A stretch of 64,000 nucleotides of DNA from positions 176,371 to 240,370 of the forward strand of contig NZ_JAOWLA010000004.1 in NCBI RefSeq assembly GCF_025751575.1, given 5' to 3'. The position numbers and the translations under genes were made by a program. Origin of the DNA: Albidovulum sediminicola. GTDB lineage: Bacteria; Pseudomonadota; Alphaproteobacteria; Rhodobacterales; Rhodobacteraceae. A model generated the notes under the pieces. That model saw only the letters and a program-made list of their open reading frames with translations, had not been told where the DNA came from and searched no databases. Shown here in pieces: positions 23,860-32,420 of this stretch (positions are counted from its first letter, which is position 1; each line of letters begins with the position of its first letter).

Positions 23860-25284
23860 ATGACGACCATCAGGCTCACCAATACGAAGACCCGCACCAA
23901 AGAGGACTTCGTCCCGATCGACCCGCGAGATGTGCGGATGTATGTCTGCGGGCCTACCGTCTATGACCGGGCGCACCTGGGCAATGCCCGTCCCGTGATC
24001 GTGTTCGACGTGCTCTTCCGGCTCTTGCGCCATGTCTACGGCGCCGACCAAGTGACCTATGTGCGCAACTTCACCGACGTGGACGACAAGATCAACGCCG
24101 AGGCGCAGCGGCGCAAGTCGCTGGGCGATCCCCGCACGCTGGAGGAACTGATCCGCGAGCGGACCGAGGAGACGATCCGCTGGTATCACGAGGACATGGA
24201 CGCGCTCGGCGCGATGCGCCCAACGATGGAGCCGCGCGCGACCGAGTGGATCGGCGCCATGATCGCGATGATCCAGGACCTGATCGCGAGCGGCCATGCC
24301 TATGAGAAGGAAGGGCATGTTCTCTTCCGCGTGCGATCCTACAAGGACTACGGCAAGCTCTCCGGCCGGTCGGTTGACGACATGATCGCGGGCGCGCGGG
24401 TCGAGGTCGCGCCCTTCAAGGAAGACCCGATGGACTTCGTGCTGTGGAAGCCCTCCACCGACGACCTGCCGGGCTGGGACAGCCCCTGGGGCCCCAACAA
24501 TGGCCGGGGGCGGCCGGGCTGGCACATCGAATGCTCGGCCATGAGCCACGAACTCTTGGGCGACAGCTTCGACATCCACGGCGGCGGCATCGACCTGCAA
24601 TTCCCCCACCACGAGAACGAGATCGCCCAATCCGCCTGCGCCCACCCCGAGGGGTCTTTCGCCCGCGTCTGGATGCATAACGAGATGCTCCAGGTCGAGG
24701 GCAAGAAGATGTCGAAATCCCTCGGCAACTTCTTCACCGTGCGGGACCTTCTGGACAAGGGCATCCCCGGCGAGGTGATCCGCTTCGTGTTCCTCTCCAC
24801 CCATTATTCGAAGCCGATGGATTGGACAGAGGAGAAGGCTCGGCAGGCGGAGACAGAGCTTGCGCAATGGCGGACTGTTACCGACACCGTCGACGCCTCA
24901 GAGGTTACCGTGGACACGCTCTTGGCTTTGAGCAACGACCTCAACACACATGGCGTACTCACGGAGTTGAGGCGGCTTTTCAGACAAGGGGATCATGGGG
25001 CGTTGAAAGCCTCGGCAGAACTCGTTGGATTGCTGACGCCTGAGGTTGCCTGGGACTACAAGAAACAACACGTCATGTTCGTGCCTCTTACAATTTACAA
25101 CAAGGTTCTGGACCCGATCGCCGCAAAGATCGTGCAGGCGCGGGAAGCGAAGGATTATGCAACCTCTGACCGTATTCGCGATGCAGTGATTGCTGCCGGA
25201 TACGAGGTGAAGATTAGTAAAGCCGGGGTAGAGATTACGCCCACGGAGCATGCAGACCCCGCCAAGCTAGAGGCGCTCAAATGA
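23860..25284 (+). CDS. cysS: cysteinyl-tRNA synthetase
   Basis: From ATG 23860 the enzyme has 474 residues, the normal length. Cys30 in [10 protein letters not shown] is the zinc and cysteine-binding residue, HLGN at 39-42 is the HIGH box, and KMSKS lies at 283-287. A Cys/His set ([10 protein letters not shown] and HHENE) completes the zinc site. The region from about residue 348 to 460 (24901-25200) has only about 54% G+C by my count and uses codons such as TTG, TTA, ATT and AAT, unlike the enzyme's first part and its neighbours (62-72% in the lines I counted). The protein sequence there still looks like the normal anticodon-binding domain, so it is probably functional. The next gene overlaps its stop codon. 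Confidence 0.95.
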   Translation: MTTIRLTNTKTRTKEDFVPIDPRDVRMYVCGPTVYDRAHLGNARPVIVFDVLFRLLRHVYGADQVTYVRNFTDVDDKINAEAQRRKSLGDPRTLEELIRERTEETIRWYHEDMDALGAMRPTMEPRATEWIGAMIAMIQDLIASGHAYEKEGHVLFRVRSYKDYGKLSGRSVDDMIAGARVEVAPFKEDPMDFVLWKPSTDDLPGWDSPWGPNNGRGRPGWHIECSAMSHELLGDSFDIHGGGIDLQFPHHENEIAQSACAHPEGSFARVWMHNEMLQVEGKKMSKSLGNFFTVRDLLDKGIPGEVIRFVFLSTHYSKPMDWTEEKARQAETELAQWRTVTDTVDASEVTVDTLLALSNDLNTHGVLTELRRLFRQGDHGALKASAELVGLLTPEVAWDYKKQHVMFVPLTIYNKVLDPIAAKIVQAREAKDYATSDRIRDAVIAAGYEVKISKAGVEITPTEHADPAKLEALK

Positions 25285-26903
25285 CCCGTGAGCGCCTCTA
25301 CCTCTACGACACGACACTGCGGGACGGGCAGCAGACGCAGGGCGTGCAGTTCTCGGTCGCGGAGAAGCGGCAGATCGCGCAGGCGCTCGACGCCATGGGG
25401 GTCGATTACATTGAGGGCGGCTGGCCCGGCGCCAACCCCACCGACAGCGACTTCTTCGAGAGCCGCCCGCAGACCCGCGCGGCCTTCACGGCCTTCGGGA
25501 TGACCAAGCGCGCGGGGCGTTCGGCGGAAAACGACGACGTTCTGGCCGCGGTTCTGAACGCGGGCACCCCGGCGGTCTGCCTGGTCGGCAAGGCTCATGA
25601 CTTCCACGTCACCACCGCGCTTGGCATCACGCTTGAGGAGAACCTCGAAAGCATCGGCGCCTCGATCGCGCATTGTGTCGCGAGCGGCCGCGAGGCGCTT
25701 TTCGACGCCGAGCATTTCTTTGACGGCTACAAGGCCAACCCGGCCTATGCGCTCGACTGCCTGCGCGCGGCGGCGGAGGCCGGGGCGCGCTGGATCGTCC
25801 TGTGCGACACCAATGGCGGCACGCTGCCCGCCGAGGTCGGGCGCATCACCGGCGAGGTCATCGCGGCGGGCGTCCCCGGCGACCGGCTGGGCATCCATTG
25901 CCACGACGACACCGGGAACGCGGTGGCCGCGAGCCTCGCGGCGGTCGATGCGGGTGCGCGCCAGATCCAGGGCACGCTGAACGGCCTCGGCGAACGCTGC
26001 GGGAACGCGAACCTGACCACGTTGATTCCGACGCTTCTGCTCAAGGACCCTTACCGTAGCCGCTATGACATCGGCGTGGGCGAGGGCGCGCTGCGTGGGC
26101 TGACCAAGGCCTCCCGTCTTCTAGACGACATCCTGAACCGGGTGCCGCTGCGCTCCGCCCCCTATGTCGGGGCGTCGGCCTTCGCGCACAAGGCCGGTCT
26201 GCATGCGAGCGCGATCCTCAAGGACCCCTCGACCTATGAACATATCGACCCCGCCGCTGTGGGCAACGAGCGGGTGATCCCGATGTCGAACCAGGCCGGG
26301 CAGTCGAACCTGCGTGCGCGTCTTGCCGCGGCGGGGATCGAGGTCGGGCCGAAGGACCCGGCGCTCGCCCGGATCCTGGATGCCGTCAAGACGCGCGAGG
26401 ATCAGGGTTATTCCTACGACGGCGCGCAGGCCTCGTTCGAGCTTCTGGCGCGGCGGGAACTTGGCATCCTGCCCCGCTTCTTCGAGGTCAAGCGCTACCG
26501 CGTGACTGTCGAGCGCCGCAAGAACAAGTACGACCGCATGATCACCCTGTCCGAGGCCGTGGTGGTCGTGAAGATCGGCGGCGAAAAAATGCTTTCCGTC
26601 AGCGAAAGCATGGATGAGACGGGCAGCGATCGCGGCCCGGTCAACGCGCTCTCGAAGGCGCTGGCCAAGGACCTGGGACCCTATCAGGCCTGTATTGACG
26701 ACCTGCGGCTGGTCGATTTCAAGGTCCGCATCACCCAAGGCGGGACCGAGGCGGTCACCCGCGTCATCATCGACAGCGAGGACAGCGCCGGGCGGCGCTG
26801 GTCGACCGTCGGCGTCAGTCCGAACATCGTGGACGCGAGCTTCGAGGCGCTGCTGGACGCGATCACCTGGAAGCTGGTGCGCGACGGCGCGGCGGCGTCA
26901 TGA
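25281..26903 (+). CDS. cimA: (R)-citramalate synthase
   Basis: A 540-residue DRE-TIM enzyme. The N-terminal [14 protein letters not shown] holds the metal-binding Asp and catalytic Arg. [11 protein letters not shown] and [15 protein letters not shown] are the metal and substrate loops. The C-terminal LeuA-type regulatory domain (residues 390-530) is present, with [29 protein letters not shown]. It condenses pyruvate with acetyl-CoA into citramalate, an entry to isoleucine without threonine. The length and C-terminal sequence fit CimA better than LeuA. It overlaps cysS (ATGA) and the following methyltransferase, so it is the second gene of a tight operon. Confidence 0.92.
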   Translation: MTRERLYLYDTTLRDGQQTQGVQFSVAEKRQIAQALDAMGVDYIEGGWPGANPTDSDFFESRPQTRAAFTAFGMTKRAGRSAENDDVLAAVLNAGTPAVCLVGKAHDFHVTTALGITLEENLESIGASIAHCVASGREALFDAEHFFDGYKANPAYALDCLRAAAEAGARWIVLCDTNGGTLPAEVGRITGEVIAAGVPGDRLGIHCHDDTGNAVAASLAAVDAGARQIQGTLNGLGERCGNANLTTLIPTLLLKDPYRSRYDIGVGEGALRGLTKASRLLDDILNRVPLRSAPYVGASAFAHKAGLHASAILKDPSTYEHIDPAAVGNERVIPMSNQAGQSNLRARLAAAGIEVGPKDPALARILDAVKTREDQGYSYDGAQASFELLARRELGILPRFFEVKRYRVTVERRKNKYDRMITLSEAVVVVKIGGEKMLSVSESMDETGSDRGPVNALSKALAKDLGPYQACIDDLRLVDFKVRITQGGTEAVTRVIIDSEDSAGRRWSTVGVSPNIVDASFEALLDAITWKLVRDGAAAS

Positions 26904-27610
26904 CCGACGAGGCGTTCTTCGAACTGCACCGCGCCATTCCCCGTCAGGGGCCGGGCGATGCGTCGGACGTGCTTTGGGCCCTGTCTGTCGTAGGCGAACC
27001 CGCGCGCGTCATCGACGCGGGCTGCGGGCCGGGCGCCGACACCGAAACCCTGGCGGAGGCGCTGCCGCTTGCACAGATCGAGGCGGTGGACCTGACCACC
27101 CATTTCATCGAGGAGGCGCGCGCGCGCCTTGAGTGTTTCGGCCCGCGCGTGAACACGCGCGAAGGCGATATGCGCGATATCACGGGTCCGGCCGACCTGA
27201 TCTGGTGCGCGGGCTCGCTTTATTTCCTGGGGCTTGAGACCGCGCTGCCGCTTTGGCGGGGGGCGCTGGCCCCGGGCGGCGCCATTGTCTTCTCCGAGCC
27301 GGTTTTCCTCTCCTCGCCGCCCTCGGCGGAGGTCGCGGCCTTCTGGGCGGACTATCCTGGGGTGGGCACCGAAGCGGAACTGCGCCGCCGCATTGCGGGG
27401 GCCGGATTCGCGACCCGCGCGACACGGGTGATCACCGGTCGGGCCTGGCTGAACTACTATCTTCCGCTGATGGCGCGGGCGGCCCGACTCAGGATCGGCG
27501 CGGGCCCGGATCTGGCAGCGGTCCTGGACGCGGCGGAGGCCGAATTCGCCCGCTGGCGCGCCGCACCCGATCACATCGCCTATCTGCTGTGCGTGGTGGC
27601 GCCGGAATGA
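26900..27610 (+). CDS. class I SAM-dependent methyltransferase
   Basis: A 236-residue protein with the SAM motif VIDAGCGPGADTETLAE (residues about 36-52), an acidic end of strand 2 (EAVDLT), and motif II around GPADLIWCAGSLYFLG. The layout is that of trans-aconitate methyltransferase and related small-molecule methyltransferases, but the acceptor is unknown. Both ends overlap neighbours: ATGA with cimA, ATGA with the squalene/phytoene-synthase-like gene. The gene order suggests joint translation, not joint function. Confidence 0.85.
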   Translation: MTDEAFFELHRAIPRQGPGDASDVLWALSVVGEPARVIDAGCGPGADTETLAEALPLAQIEAVDLTTHFIEEARARLECFGPRVNTREGDMRDITGPADLIWCAGSLYFLGLETALPLWRGALAPGGAIVFSEPVFLSSPPSAEVAAFWADYPGVGTEAELRRRIAGAGFATRATRVITGRAWLNYYLPLMARAARLRIGAGPDLAAVLDAAEAEFARWRAAPDHIAYLLCVVAPE

Positions 27611-28368
27611 ACCTTGGGGCCCTTGCCGCCGCCGTGGAACAGGGCGACCCGGATCGCTTTGCGGCGACGATGGCCGCACCACCCGCCGCGCGCGCGCGCC
27701 TCTGGCCGCTTTACGCGCTGAACCTTGAGATCGCCCGCGCGCCCTGGGCCTCGGCCGAGCCGATGGTGGCAGAGATGCGGCTGCAATGGTGGATCGACGC
27801 GATCGAGGCGGGGAGCGAGGCTCTGCCCGCCCTGGCTGCGATCGCCCCCGTCCTGCGCGACGATCCCGCTCTGCGGTCCCTGATCCTGGGCGGCGCCGAA
27901 GCCCGGCGGCGCGACGCCTGGCCCGATCCCTTCGCTGGGCCGGAGGACCTCGCGGCCTATCTGGACGCGACCTCTGGCAACGTCATGTGGGCGGCCGCCC
28001 GGCTTCTGGGCGCCCCCGCATCGGCCGAGGCGGTGGTGCGCGATTTCGCCTGGGGCGCGGGGCTGGCCAACTGGCTGCGCGCCATCCCCGCGCTTGAGGC
28101 TGCCGGACGCCGGCCCTTGCCCGATGGGCGCGCCCGCGCCGTTGCCGATCTCGCGCAAATGGGGCGTGAGGGCATCGCGAAAGCGCGCGCCCGCCGCGCC
28201 CTGGTTCCGCCCCGGGCGGTCCCGGCGCTGCTGACGGGCTGGCAGGCCGATGCGCTTCTGGCGCGCGCGGCCCGCGATCCTGCTTCGGTGGGCGAAGGCC
28301 GCTTGGCCACGTCTGAAGCCCGCCGTCGCGCGACCCTGGCGCTCAGGGCCCTCAGCGGGCGCTGGTAA
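27607..28368 (+). CDS. squalene/phytoene synthase-like protein, NDUFAF6 type
   Basis: The ATG at 27607 overlaps the methyltransferase stop and gives 253 residues. The order of helices and the segments LWPLYALNLEIARAPW, LQWWIDAIE and YLDATSGNVMWAAARLLG match squalene/phytoene synthase folds. The two Asp-rich metal motifs of real synthases (DxxxD) are not visible: the first is replaced by the ALNLEIARAPW segment. This pattern fits the NDUFAF6-like group, which assists complex I assembly in mitochondria and is found in alphaproteobacteria. A carotenoid role is unlikely. Function here is an inference from family pattern. Confidence 0.78.
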   Translation: MNLGALAAAVEQGDPDRFAATMAAPPAARARLWPLYALNLEIARAPWASAEPMVAEMRLQWWIDAIEAGSEALPALAAIAPVLRDDPALRSLILGGAEARRRDAWPDPFAGPEDLAAYLDATSGNVMWAAARLLGAPASAEAVVRDFAWGAGLANWLRAIPALEAAGRRPLPDGRARAVADLAQMGREGIAKARARRALVPPRAVPALLTGWQADALLARAARDPASVGEGRLATSEARRRATLALRALSGRW

Positions 28369-28408
28369 TCTCCGCCTCTTCAGTCTGGCGGAAATACTCC
28401 ACGGGGGT

Positions 28409-28429
28409 CCGGGGGTGTGAAACCCCCGG
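28409..28429. repeat. CCGGGGGT-type hairpin, probable family-wide intergenic repeat and terminator
   Basis: CCGGGGGT (28409-28416) pairs with ACCCCCGG (28422-28429) over a five-base loop. The lead-in 'TCTGGCGGAAATACTCC' just before it is a sequence I recall next to the same hairpin in many Rhodobacteraceae intergenic regions. Here it lies between converging genes, so it probably ends transcription. Only one copy occurs in this window. Confidence 0.65.
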
Positions 28430-28438
28430 CCTTGGCCG

Positions 28439-29659
28439 TTACAGATCGCGGGGCCGCAGCGCGAGCCAGATCAGCGATCCCCCCGCCAGCACCAGGAACG
28501 GCACCATGGCGATGTTGACGGCCTGCCAGCCCGCCGCCACCCCCGAACCTGAACAGTTCATCAGCGCCCCCGATGAGAGCGACGCCATGGTGACGCCGCC
28601 GAATACCATCAGGTCGTTCAACCCCTGCAGGCGGCCCTTTTCCTGGGTCGAATGCGTGGTCGTCAGCAGCGTGGTCGCCCCGATGAAGCCGAAGTTCCAG
28701 CCGACCCCCAAGAGCACGAGCGCCAGGAAGAAGTGCGAAAGCTCAAGCCCCGAAAGCGCCACGGCACCTGCCATGGCCAGGATGAACAACCCGATGCCGA
28801 TGATCGGTTTCACACCGAAGCGCGCGATCAGGTGGCCGGTGAAGAACGCGGGGATATACATCGCCAGAACATGGGCGCTGACCACATCGGCGGCGCTGTT
28901 GGTTCCAAATCCGCACCCCACCACCGCGAGGGGGGTGGAGGTCATCACAAGGTTCATCAGGGCATAGCTGACCATCGCGCAGATGATGGCAACCAGGATC
29001 ACGGGGTCGCGCAGCATCTGCCGACGCGAACGCCCGACTTGCCCCTGGCCCCGGGGCTGTGGCGGTGTGGGGATATCGAGGGCGAGGAACAGCAGCATCC
29101 CGAAAAGGTTCAGGCCCACCACGGCGACATAGGTCCCAAGGTAGCCCACAACCAGCGCATCTGCTGTCAACTTGACCAGCTGCGGCCCGACGAGGGCAGA
29201 GGCGAGCCCGCCCGCCATCACCCAGGAAATGGCCTTGGGCCGAAAGTCCTCGCTCGCCGTGTCGGCGGCCGCGAAGCGGTAGAAGCCCTGCGCCGACATA
29301 TAGAGCCCGGTCAGAAGCGACCCGGCCAGGAACAGCAGGAACGAAGAGGTGTAAAGCCCCGCGCCGGCGACGATCGCCCCCGCCATTCCGCCCGCCGTGC
29401 CCAGCCAGAAGCCGGCGCGACGCCCGTGCCGTTGCATCAGCGCCGACACCGGCGTCGAGCTCAGCATCGAGCCCATCACGATCATCGTGATCGGAAGCGT
29501 CGCCCAGCAGGGGTTCGGGCTCAGCGACTGCCCCGCAAGGCCCGCGATGGTGAAGATCATCGGCATCTGGGCGCCAAGGATCGCCTGTGCCAGGATCAGA
29601 ACCAGCATATTCCGGCGGGTGCGGCCGTCCGGTGCCAGGGGGATGGTCATATCGGTCAT
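28439..29659 (-). CDS. MFS transporter
   Basis: With ATG at 29659 the protein has 406 residues and twelve predicted membrane segments. The first begins in NMLVLILAQAILGAQMPMIF and the loop between segments 2 and 3 has RHGRRAGFWLGT, a Major Facilitator motif A remnant. A long interdomain loop around residue 210 includes PQPRGQGQVGRSRRQML. A further 87 residues can be read upstream to 29920, but they overlap the divergent glycosylase gene and do not resemble MFS sequence. The substrate is unknown. Confidence 0.82.
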   Translation of the reverse strand: MTDMTIPLAPDGRTRRNMLVLILAQAILGAQMPMIFTIAGLAGQSLSPNPCWATLPITMIVMGSMLSSTPVSALMQRHGRRAGFWLGTAGGMAGAIVAGAGLYTSSFLLFLAGSLLTGLYMSAQGFYRFAAADTASEDFRPKAISWVMAGGLASALVGPQLVKLTADALVVGYLGTYVAVVGLNLFGMLLFLALDIPTPPQPRGQGQVGRSRRQMLRDPVILVAIICAMVSYALMNLVMTSTPLAVVGCGFGTNSAADVVSAHVLAMYIPAFFTGHLIARFGVKPIIGIGLFILAMAGAVALSGLELSHFFLALVLLGVGWNFGFIGATTLLTTTHSTQEKGRLQGLNDLMVFGGVTMASLSSGALMNCSGSGVAAGWQAVNIAMVPFLVLAGGSLIWLALRPRDL

Positions 29660-29732
29660 GGCGAATGCGTAGTGTGGGGCCTTGCGTCCCGCAAGCGGAT
29701 TCGCTTCCCTTGGCGGGCGAAAGGGGCTGTGC

Positions 29733-30362
29733 ATGAACGAACGGATCATCATCGGGCCGCAGTGTCTGGCCGAGGGCGCGGCCTGGCTGGCGGCGCGCGA
29801 GCCGGCTTTCGGACCGGCCCTTTCGGTCACGGGTCCGCTGCCGCTGAGGCTCAGGCCGGACGGTTTCGCCTCGCTCCTCGACGCGATCGTGTCGCAGCAG
29901 GTCTCGGTCGCCTCGGCCAATGCGATCTGGGCGCGGCTGGAAGCCGCGGGCCTGACCGAGGAAGCCGCGATGGCGAGGGCGGATGACGATGCCTTGCGCG
30001 CCTGTGGGTTGTCCCGGCAGAAGGTTCGCTATGCAGGGGTCCTGTCGCGGGCCGGGATCGACTACGACGCCCTGCGCGCGCTTCCGGCGGACGAGGTCAT
30101 CTCTGCCCTCGTGGCCTTGCCCGGTATCGGGCGCTGGACGGCGGAGATCTATGCGATGTTCTCGCTCGGGCGCGCAGATGTCTTCGCGCCCGGCGACCTG
30201 GCGCTTCAGGAAGCCGCGCGCCACCTGTTCAACCTGCCCGAGCGGCCAAGCGAAAAGGCGTTGCGGGCCATGGCCGAGGCCTGGTCGCCCTGGCGGGCGG
30301 TTGCAGCGCGCGCGCTCTGGGCCTACTACCGGCATGTCAAAAGCCGGGAGGGCACGAGGTGA
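29733..30362 (+). CDS. DNA-3-methyladenine glycosylase II-like enzyme (AlkA family)
   Basis: From ATG 29733 the protein has 209 residues, the size of single-domain AlkA relatives. The helix-hairpin-helix reads LPGIGRWTAE (residues about 132-141), followed by the catalytic Asp155 in VFAPGDLAL, the GPD part of the motif. An SQQVS stretch near residue 53 is also typical. It removes alkylated purines from DNA as the first step of base excision repair. The frame is open to 29682 upstream, but AAGGGG before 29733 sets the start. It is co-translated with the next esterase gene (GTGA overlap). Confidence 0.88.
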   Translation: MNERIIIGPQCLAEGAAWLAAREPAFGPALSVTGPLPLRLRPDGFASLLDAIVSQQVSVASANAIWARLEAAGLTEEAAMARADDDALRACGLSRQKVRYAGVLSRAGIDYDALRALPADEVISALVALPGIGRWTAEIYAMFSLGRADVFAPGDLALQEAARHLFNLPERPSEKALRAMAEAWSPWRAVAARALWAYYRHVKSREGTR

Positions 30363-31024
30363 CGCGCGAAATGAAGTTCGGTCGCAAGGGGGCGAAGTCG
30401 GGACAGCCGAGAGCGCTCGTGGTCTTCCTGCATGGCTACGGGGCGGATGGCAGCGACCTTCTGGGGCTGGCCGACCCGCTTGCGCCCCACATGCCCAACA
30501 CGGTCTTCATCGCGCCGGACGCGCCGGAGCCGTGCCGCAATAATCCCTTCGGGCGCCAATGGTTCCCGATCCCCTGGCTCGACGGTTCGTCCGAGGCCGA
30601 GGCGCTGGCCGGGCGCGCGCAGTCCATCGATGACCTCAACGCCTTCCTAGACGCGCGCCTCGCGGAGGAGGGGATGCGCCCCGACCAACTGGCGGTCGTC
30701 GGTTTTTCGCAAGGGACGATGATGGCGCTGCACGTCCTGCCGCGCCGGGCCGAACCCGTGGCCGGGATCGTCGCCTTCTCCGGCCGGCTTCTGGAGCCGG
30801 AGCGGATCGCGGCCGAGGCGCTCTCAAAGCCGCCGGTCCTTCTGGTTCATGGCGACCAGGACCCGATGGTCCCGTTCGAGGACATGGGCATCGCCGGACG
30901 TGCGCTGACCGATGCGGGTTTCGAAACCTACGGTCACGTCATGAAGGGCACGGGCCATGGCATCGCGCCTGACGGGTTGTCGGTCGCGCTCGCCTTTCTC
31001 AAGGATCGGTTGCCGGGGGCTTGA
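30359..31024 (+). CDS. phospholipase/carboxylesterase family hydrolase
   Basis: A 221-residue alpha/beta hydrolase with LHGYGADGSDL near the N-terminus, the nucleophile in GFSQG (Ser117), Asp in VHGDQDPMVP and His in GHGIAPDG. This pattern is that of the acyl-protein thioesterase/carboxylesterase group. It is cytoplasmic and probably cleaves short acyl esters. The GTG start overlaps the stop of the glycosylase gene as GTGA, so the two are linked in translation, though the activities look unrelated. Confidence 0.85.
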   Translation: MTREMKFGRKGAKSGQPRALVVFLHGYGADGSDLLGLADPLAPHMPNTVFIAPDAPEPCRNNPFGRQWFPIPWLDGSSEAEALAGRAQSIDDLNAFLDARLAEEGMRPDQLAVVGFSQGTMMALHVLPRRAEPVAGIVAFSGRLLEPERIAAEALSKPPVLLVHGDQDPMVPFEDMGIAGRALTDAGFETYGHVMKGTGHGIAPDGLSVALAFLKDRLPGA

Positions 31025-31063
31025 AGCCGCCGGTAGATCGCTTAACTTGATGGTAACGAAGTC

Positions 31064-31183
31064 ATGGGAGTTGCCTTGATGGCCCTTGTCGCGCTGATCG
31101 CCGCCACGCTTTTCCTCGCCGCGCTCGCGATCCCCGCAGGCCGTCCCGAGCCTGTCCGCGTGAAGGCCCGCGCCCGCCGCTGA
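31064..31183 (+). CDS. small single-span membrane protein candidate
   Basis: A 39-codon frame encodes one long hydrophobic run (ALVALIAATLFLAALAIPAG) followed by a basic tail ending in VKARARR, which would place the C-terminus in the cytoplasm. An in-frame ATG at 31079 has GGGAG eight bases before it and may be the true start, giving 34 residues. It follows the esterase gene by 39 bases. Such small proteins are easily missed; I cannot confirm that it is expressed. Confidence 0.4.
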   Translation: MGVALMALVALIAATLFLAALAIPAGRPEPVRVKARARR

Positions 31184-31187
31184 CGGA

Positions 31188-31604
31188 TCAGAACCAGAGA
31201 GACGCTGGCGCGAACTCGACCGAGTTTCCGGCCGGATCCCTGACATAGATCGACCGCGCACCATTGGGCCAGGCGAAATCCGCCTCGATCGCGATGTCAT
31301 GCGCCTCAAGGTGGTCGCGCCAACGGTCCAAGGCGGCCGCATCTACCTTGAAACAATAGTGGCCAGGGCCGCTTGCGCCGTGGCCCGGAACCGGAAGCCG
31401 TGCGCCCGGTGGTGCCCCTGCGGCGGTGGCGCGCGGGTCGAAGACGAGCAAGAGCGACTCACCCACGGCGAAGAAGACATGCCGATCCGGCTGCCGCGCG
31501 ATGACGCGCAAGCCCAGGATTTCGGCATAGAAGGTTTCGGCCGCGCCGAGATCTTCAGCATATAGCGCGGATTCGAGGGTTCCGATGGGGCTTGGCGCTG
31601 TCAT
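31188..31604 (-). CDS. VOC (glyoxalase/bleomycin-resistance fold) protein
   Basis: From ATG 31604 the protein has 138 residues. The two beta-alpha-beta-beta-beta units are visible, with LYAEDLGAAETFYAEILGLRV in the first and GHYCFKVDAAALDRWRDHL in the second. It ends with YVRDPAGNSVEFAPASLW, including the usual metal-binding Glu. Fosfomycin-resistance-like, glyoxalase and dioxygenase members share this pattern, so the reaction is open. The reading frame continues upstream to 31772 into the divergent HNH gene; that part is not VOC sequence. A weak AGAAGA serves as ribosome site. Confidence 0.82.
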   Translation of the reverse strand: MTAPSPIGTLESALYAEDLGAAETFYAEILGLRVIARQPDRHVFFAVGESLLLVFDPRATAAGAPPGARLPVPGHGASGPGHYCFKVDAAALDRWRDHLEAHDIAIEADFAWPNGARSIYVRDPAGNSVEFAPASLWF

Positions 31605-31661
31605 TGCGCTGTCATTCTTCTCCGATATGACTTTCCGTGCAAGCGACGCAGATGACGGGGC

Positions 31662-31689
31662 TTGCATGGCTTTTGACGCCATATATAGT
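31662..31689 (+). promoter_or_regulatory. possible promoter of the HNH endonuclease gene
   Basis: TTGCAT (31662-31667) and TATAGT (31684-31689) are 16 bases apart, with an AT-rich ATATATAG stretch in a GC-rich background. An overlapping TTGACG at 31673 could instead be the -35 box. The gene start is 73 bases downstream of the -10 box. Confidence 0.45.
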
Positions 31690-31761
31690 TGTGGATAAGC
31701 AGGGGCGGGCGCTCCCGCCCCGGTTGGCCGAACGGCAGGCAGGGCCGAGACGGAGTCCGGA

Positions 31762-32361
31762 ATGCTCGACAAGTCGCATCAGGAAGATTTCAGGACGAGC
31801 TTCGTCCGTGAGCCTGCGGTACTCAGGCACCACCCGGCGCTGGTCCTGAACGCGGATTACCGCCCCTTGTCTTACTACCCGCTGTCGCTCTGGCCCTGGC
31901 AGGAGGCGATCAAGGCGGTCTTCCTGGATCGCGTCATCATCCTCGCGGAATATGAGGAGGTCGTGCGCTCTCAGCGCGCGGCGTTCCGAATACCGTCGGT
32001 TGTGGTCCTGAAGGAATACGTCCGACCCCAGAAGCGCGTGGCCTTCACGCGCTTCAATCTTTTTCTCCGGGACGAGTTCTGTTGCCAGTACTGCGGCGCG
32101 AAGGGGGAGCTGACATTCGACCATGTCTTGCCCCGATCGCGCGGCGGCATCACCAGTTGGGAGAATGTCGTGGCGGCCTGTTCGCCCTGCAACCTGAGGA
32201 AAGCCAACAAGCTTTTGCGGCAATCGGGCCTGTCGCTGTGCCGCCCGCCGCGCCAGCCCACCGCCGAGGAGATGCAGCAGGTCGGCCGCCGCTTCCCGCC
32301 CAACCATCTCCACCAAAGCTGGATGGACTTCCTCTATTGGGACGCCGAGCTCGACGCCTGA
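31762..32361 (+). CDS. HNH endonuclease family protein
   Basis: A 199-residue protein. The HNH core is at residues 105-145: CCQYCG, then the DH pair in LTFDHVLPRSRGG, and CSPCNLRKANK. The two CxxC pairs hold the structural zinc and DH starts the catalytic motif. The first hundred residues (VLNADYRPLSYYPLSLWPWQEAIKAVFLDR) form an N-terminal domain found in a very widespread alphaproteobacterial set of single-copy HNH proteins. Such conservation points to a housekeeping DNA role rather than a homing or phage nuclease. The precise function is not known. Confidence 0.88.
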   Translation: MLDKSHQEDFRTSFVREPAVLRHHPALVLNADYRPLSYYPLSLWPWQEAIKAVFLDRVIILAEYEEVVRSQRAAFRIPSVVVLKEYVRPQKRVAFTRFNLFLRDEFCCQYCGAKGELTFDHVLPRSRGGITSWENVVAACSPCNLRKANKLLRQSGLSLCRPPRQPTAEEMQQVGRRFPPNHLHQSWMDFLYWDAELDA

Positions 32362-32420
32362 GCGTGGCTTTACCTTTCATCGTAACCGTCTAAGCTCCCA
32401 CCTCGATAAGGGAGTATCAG

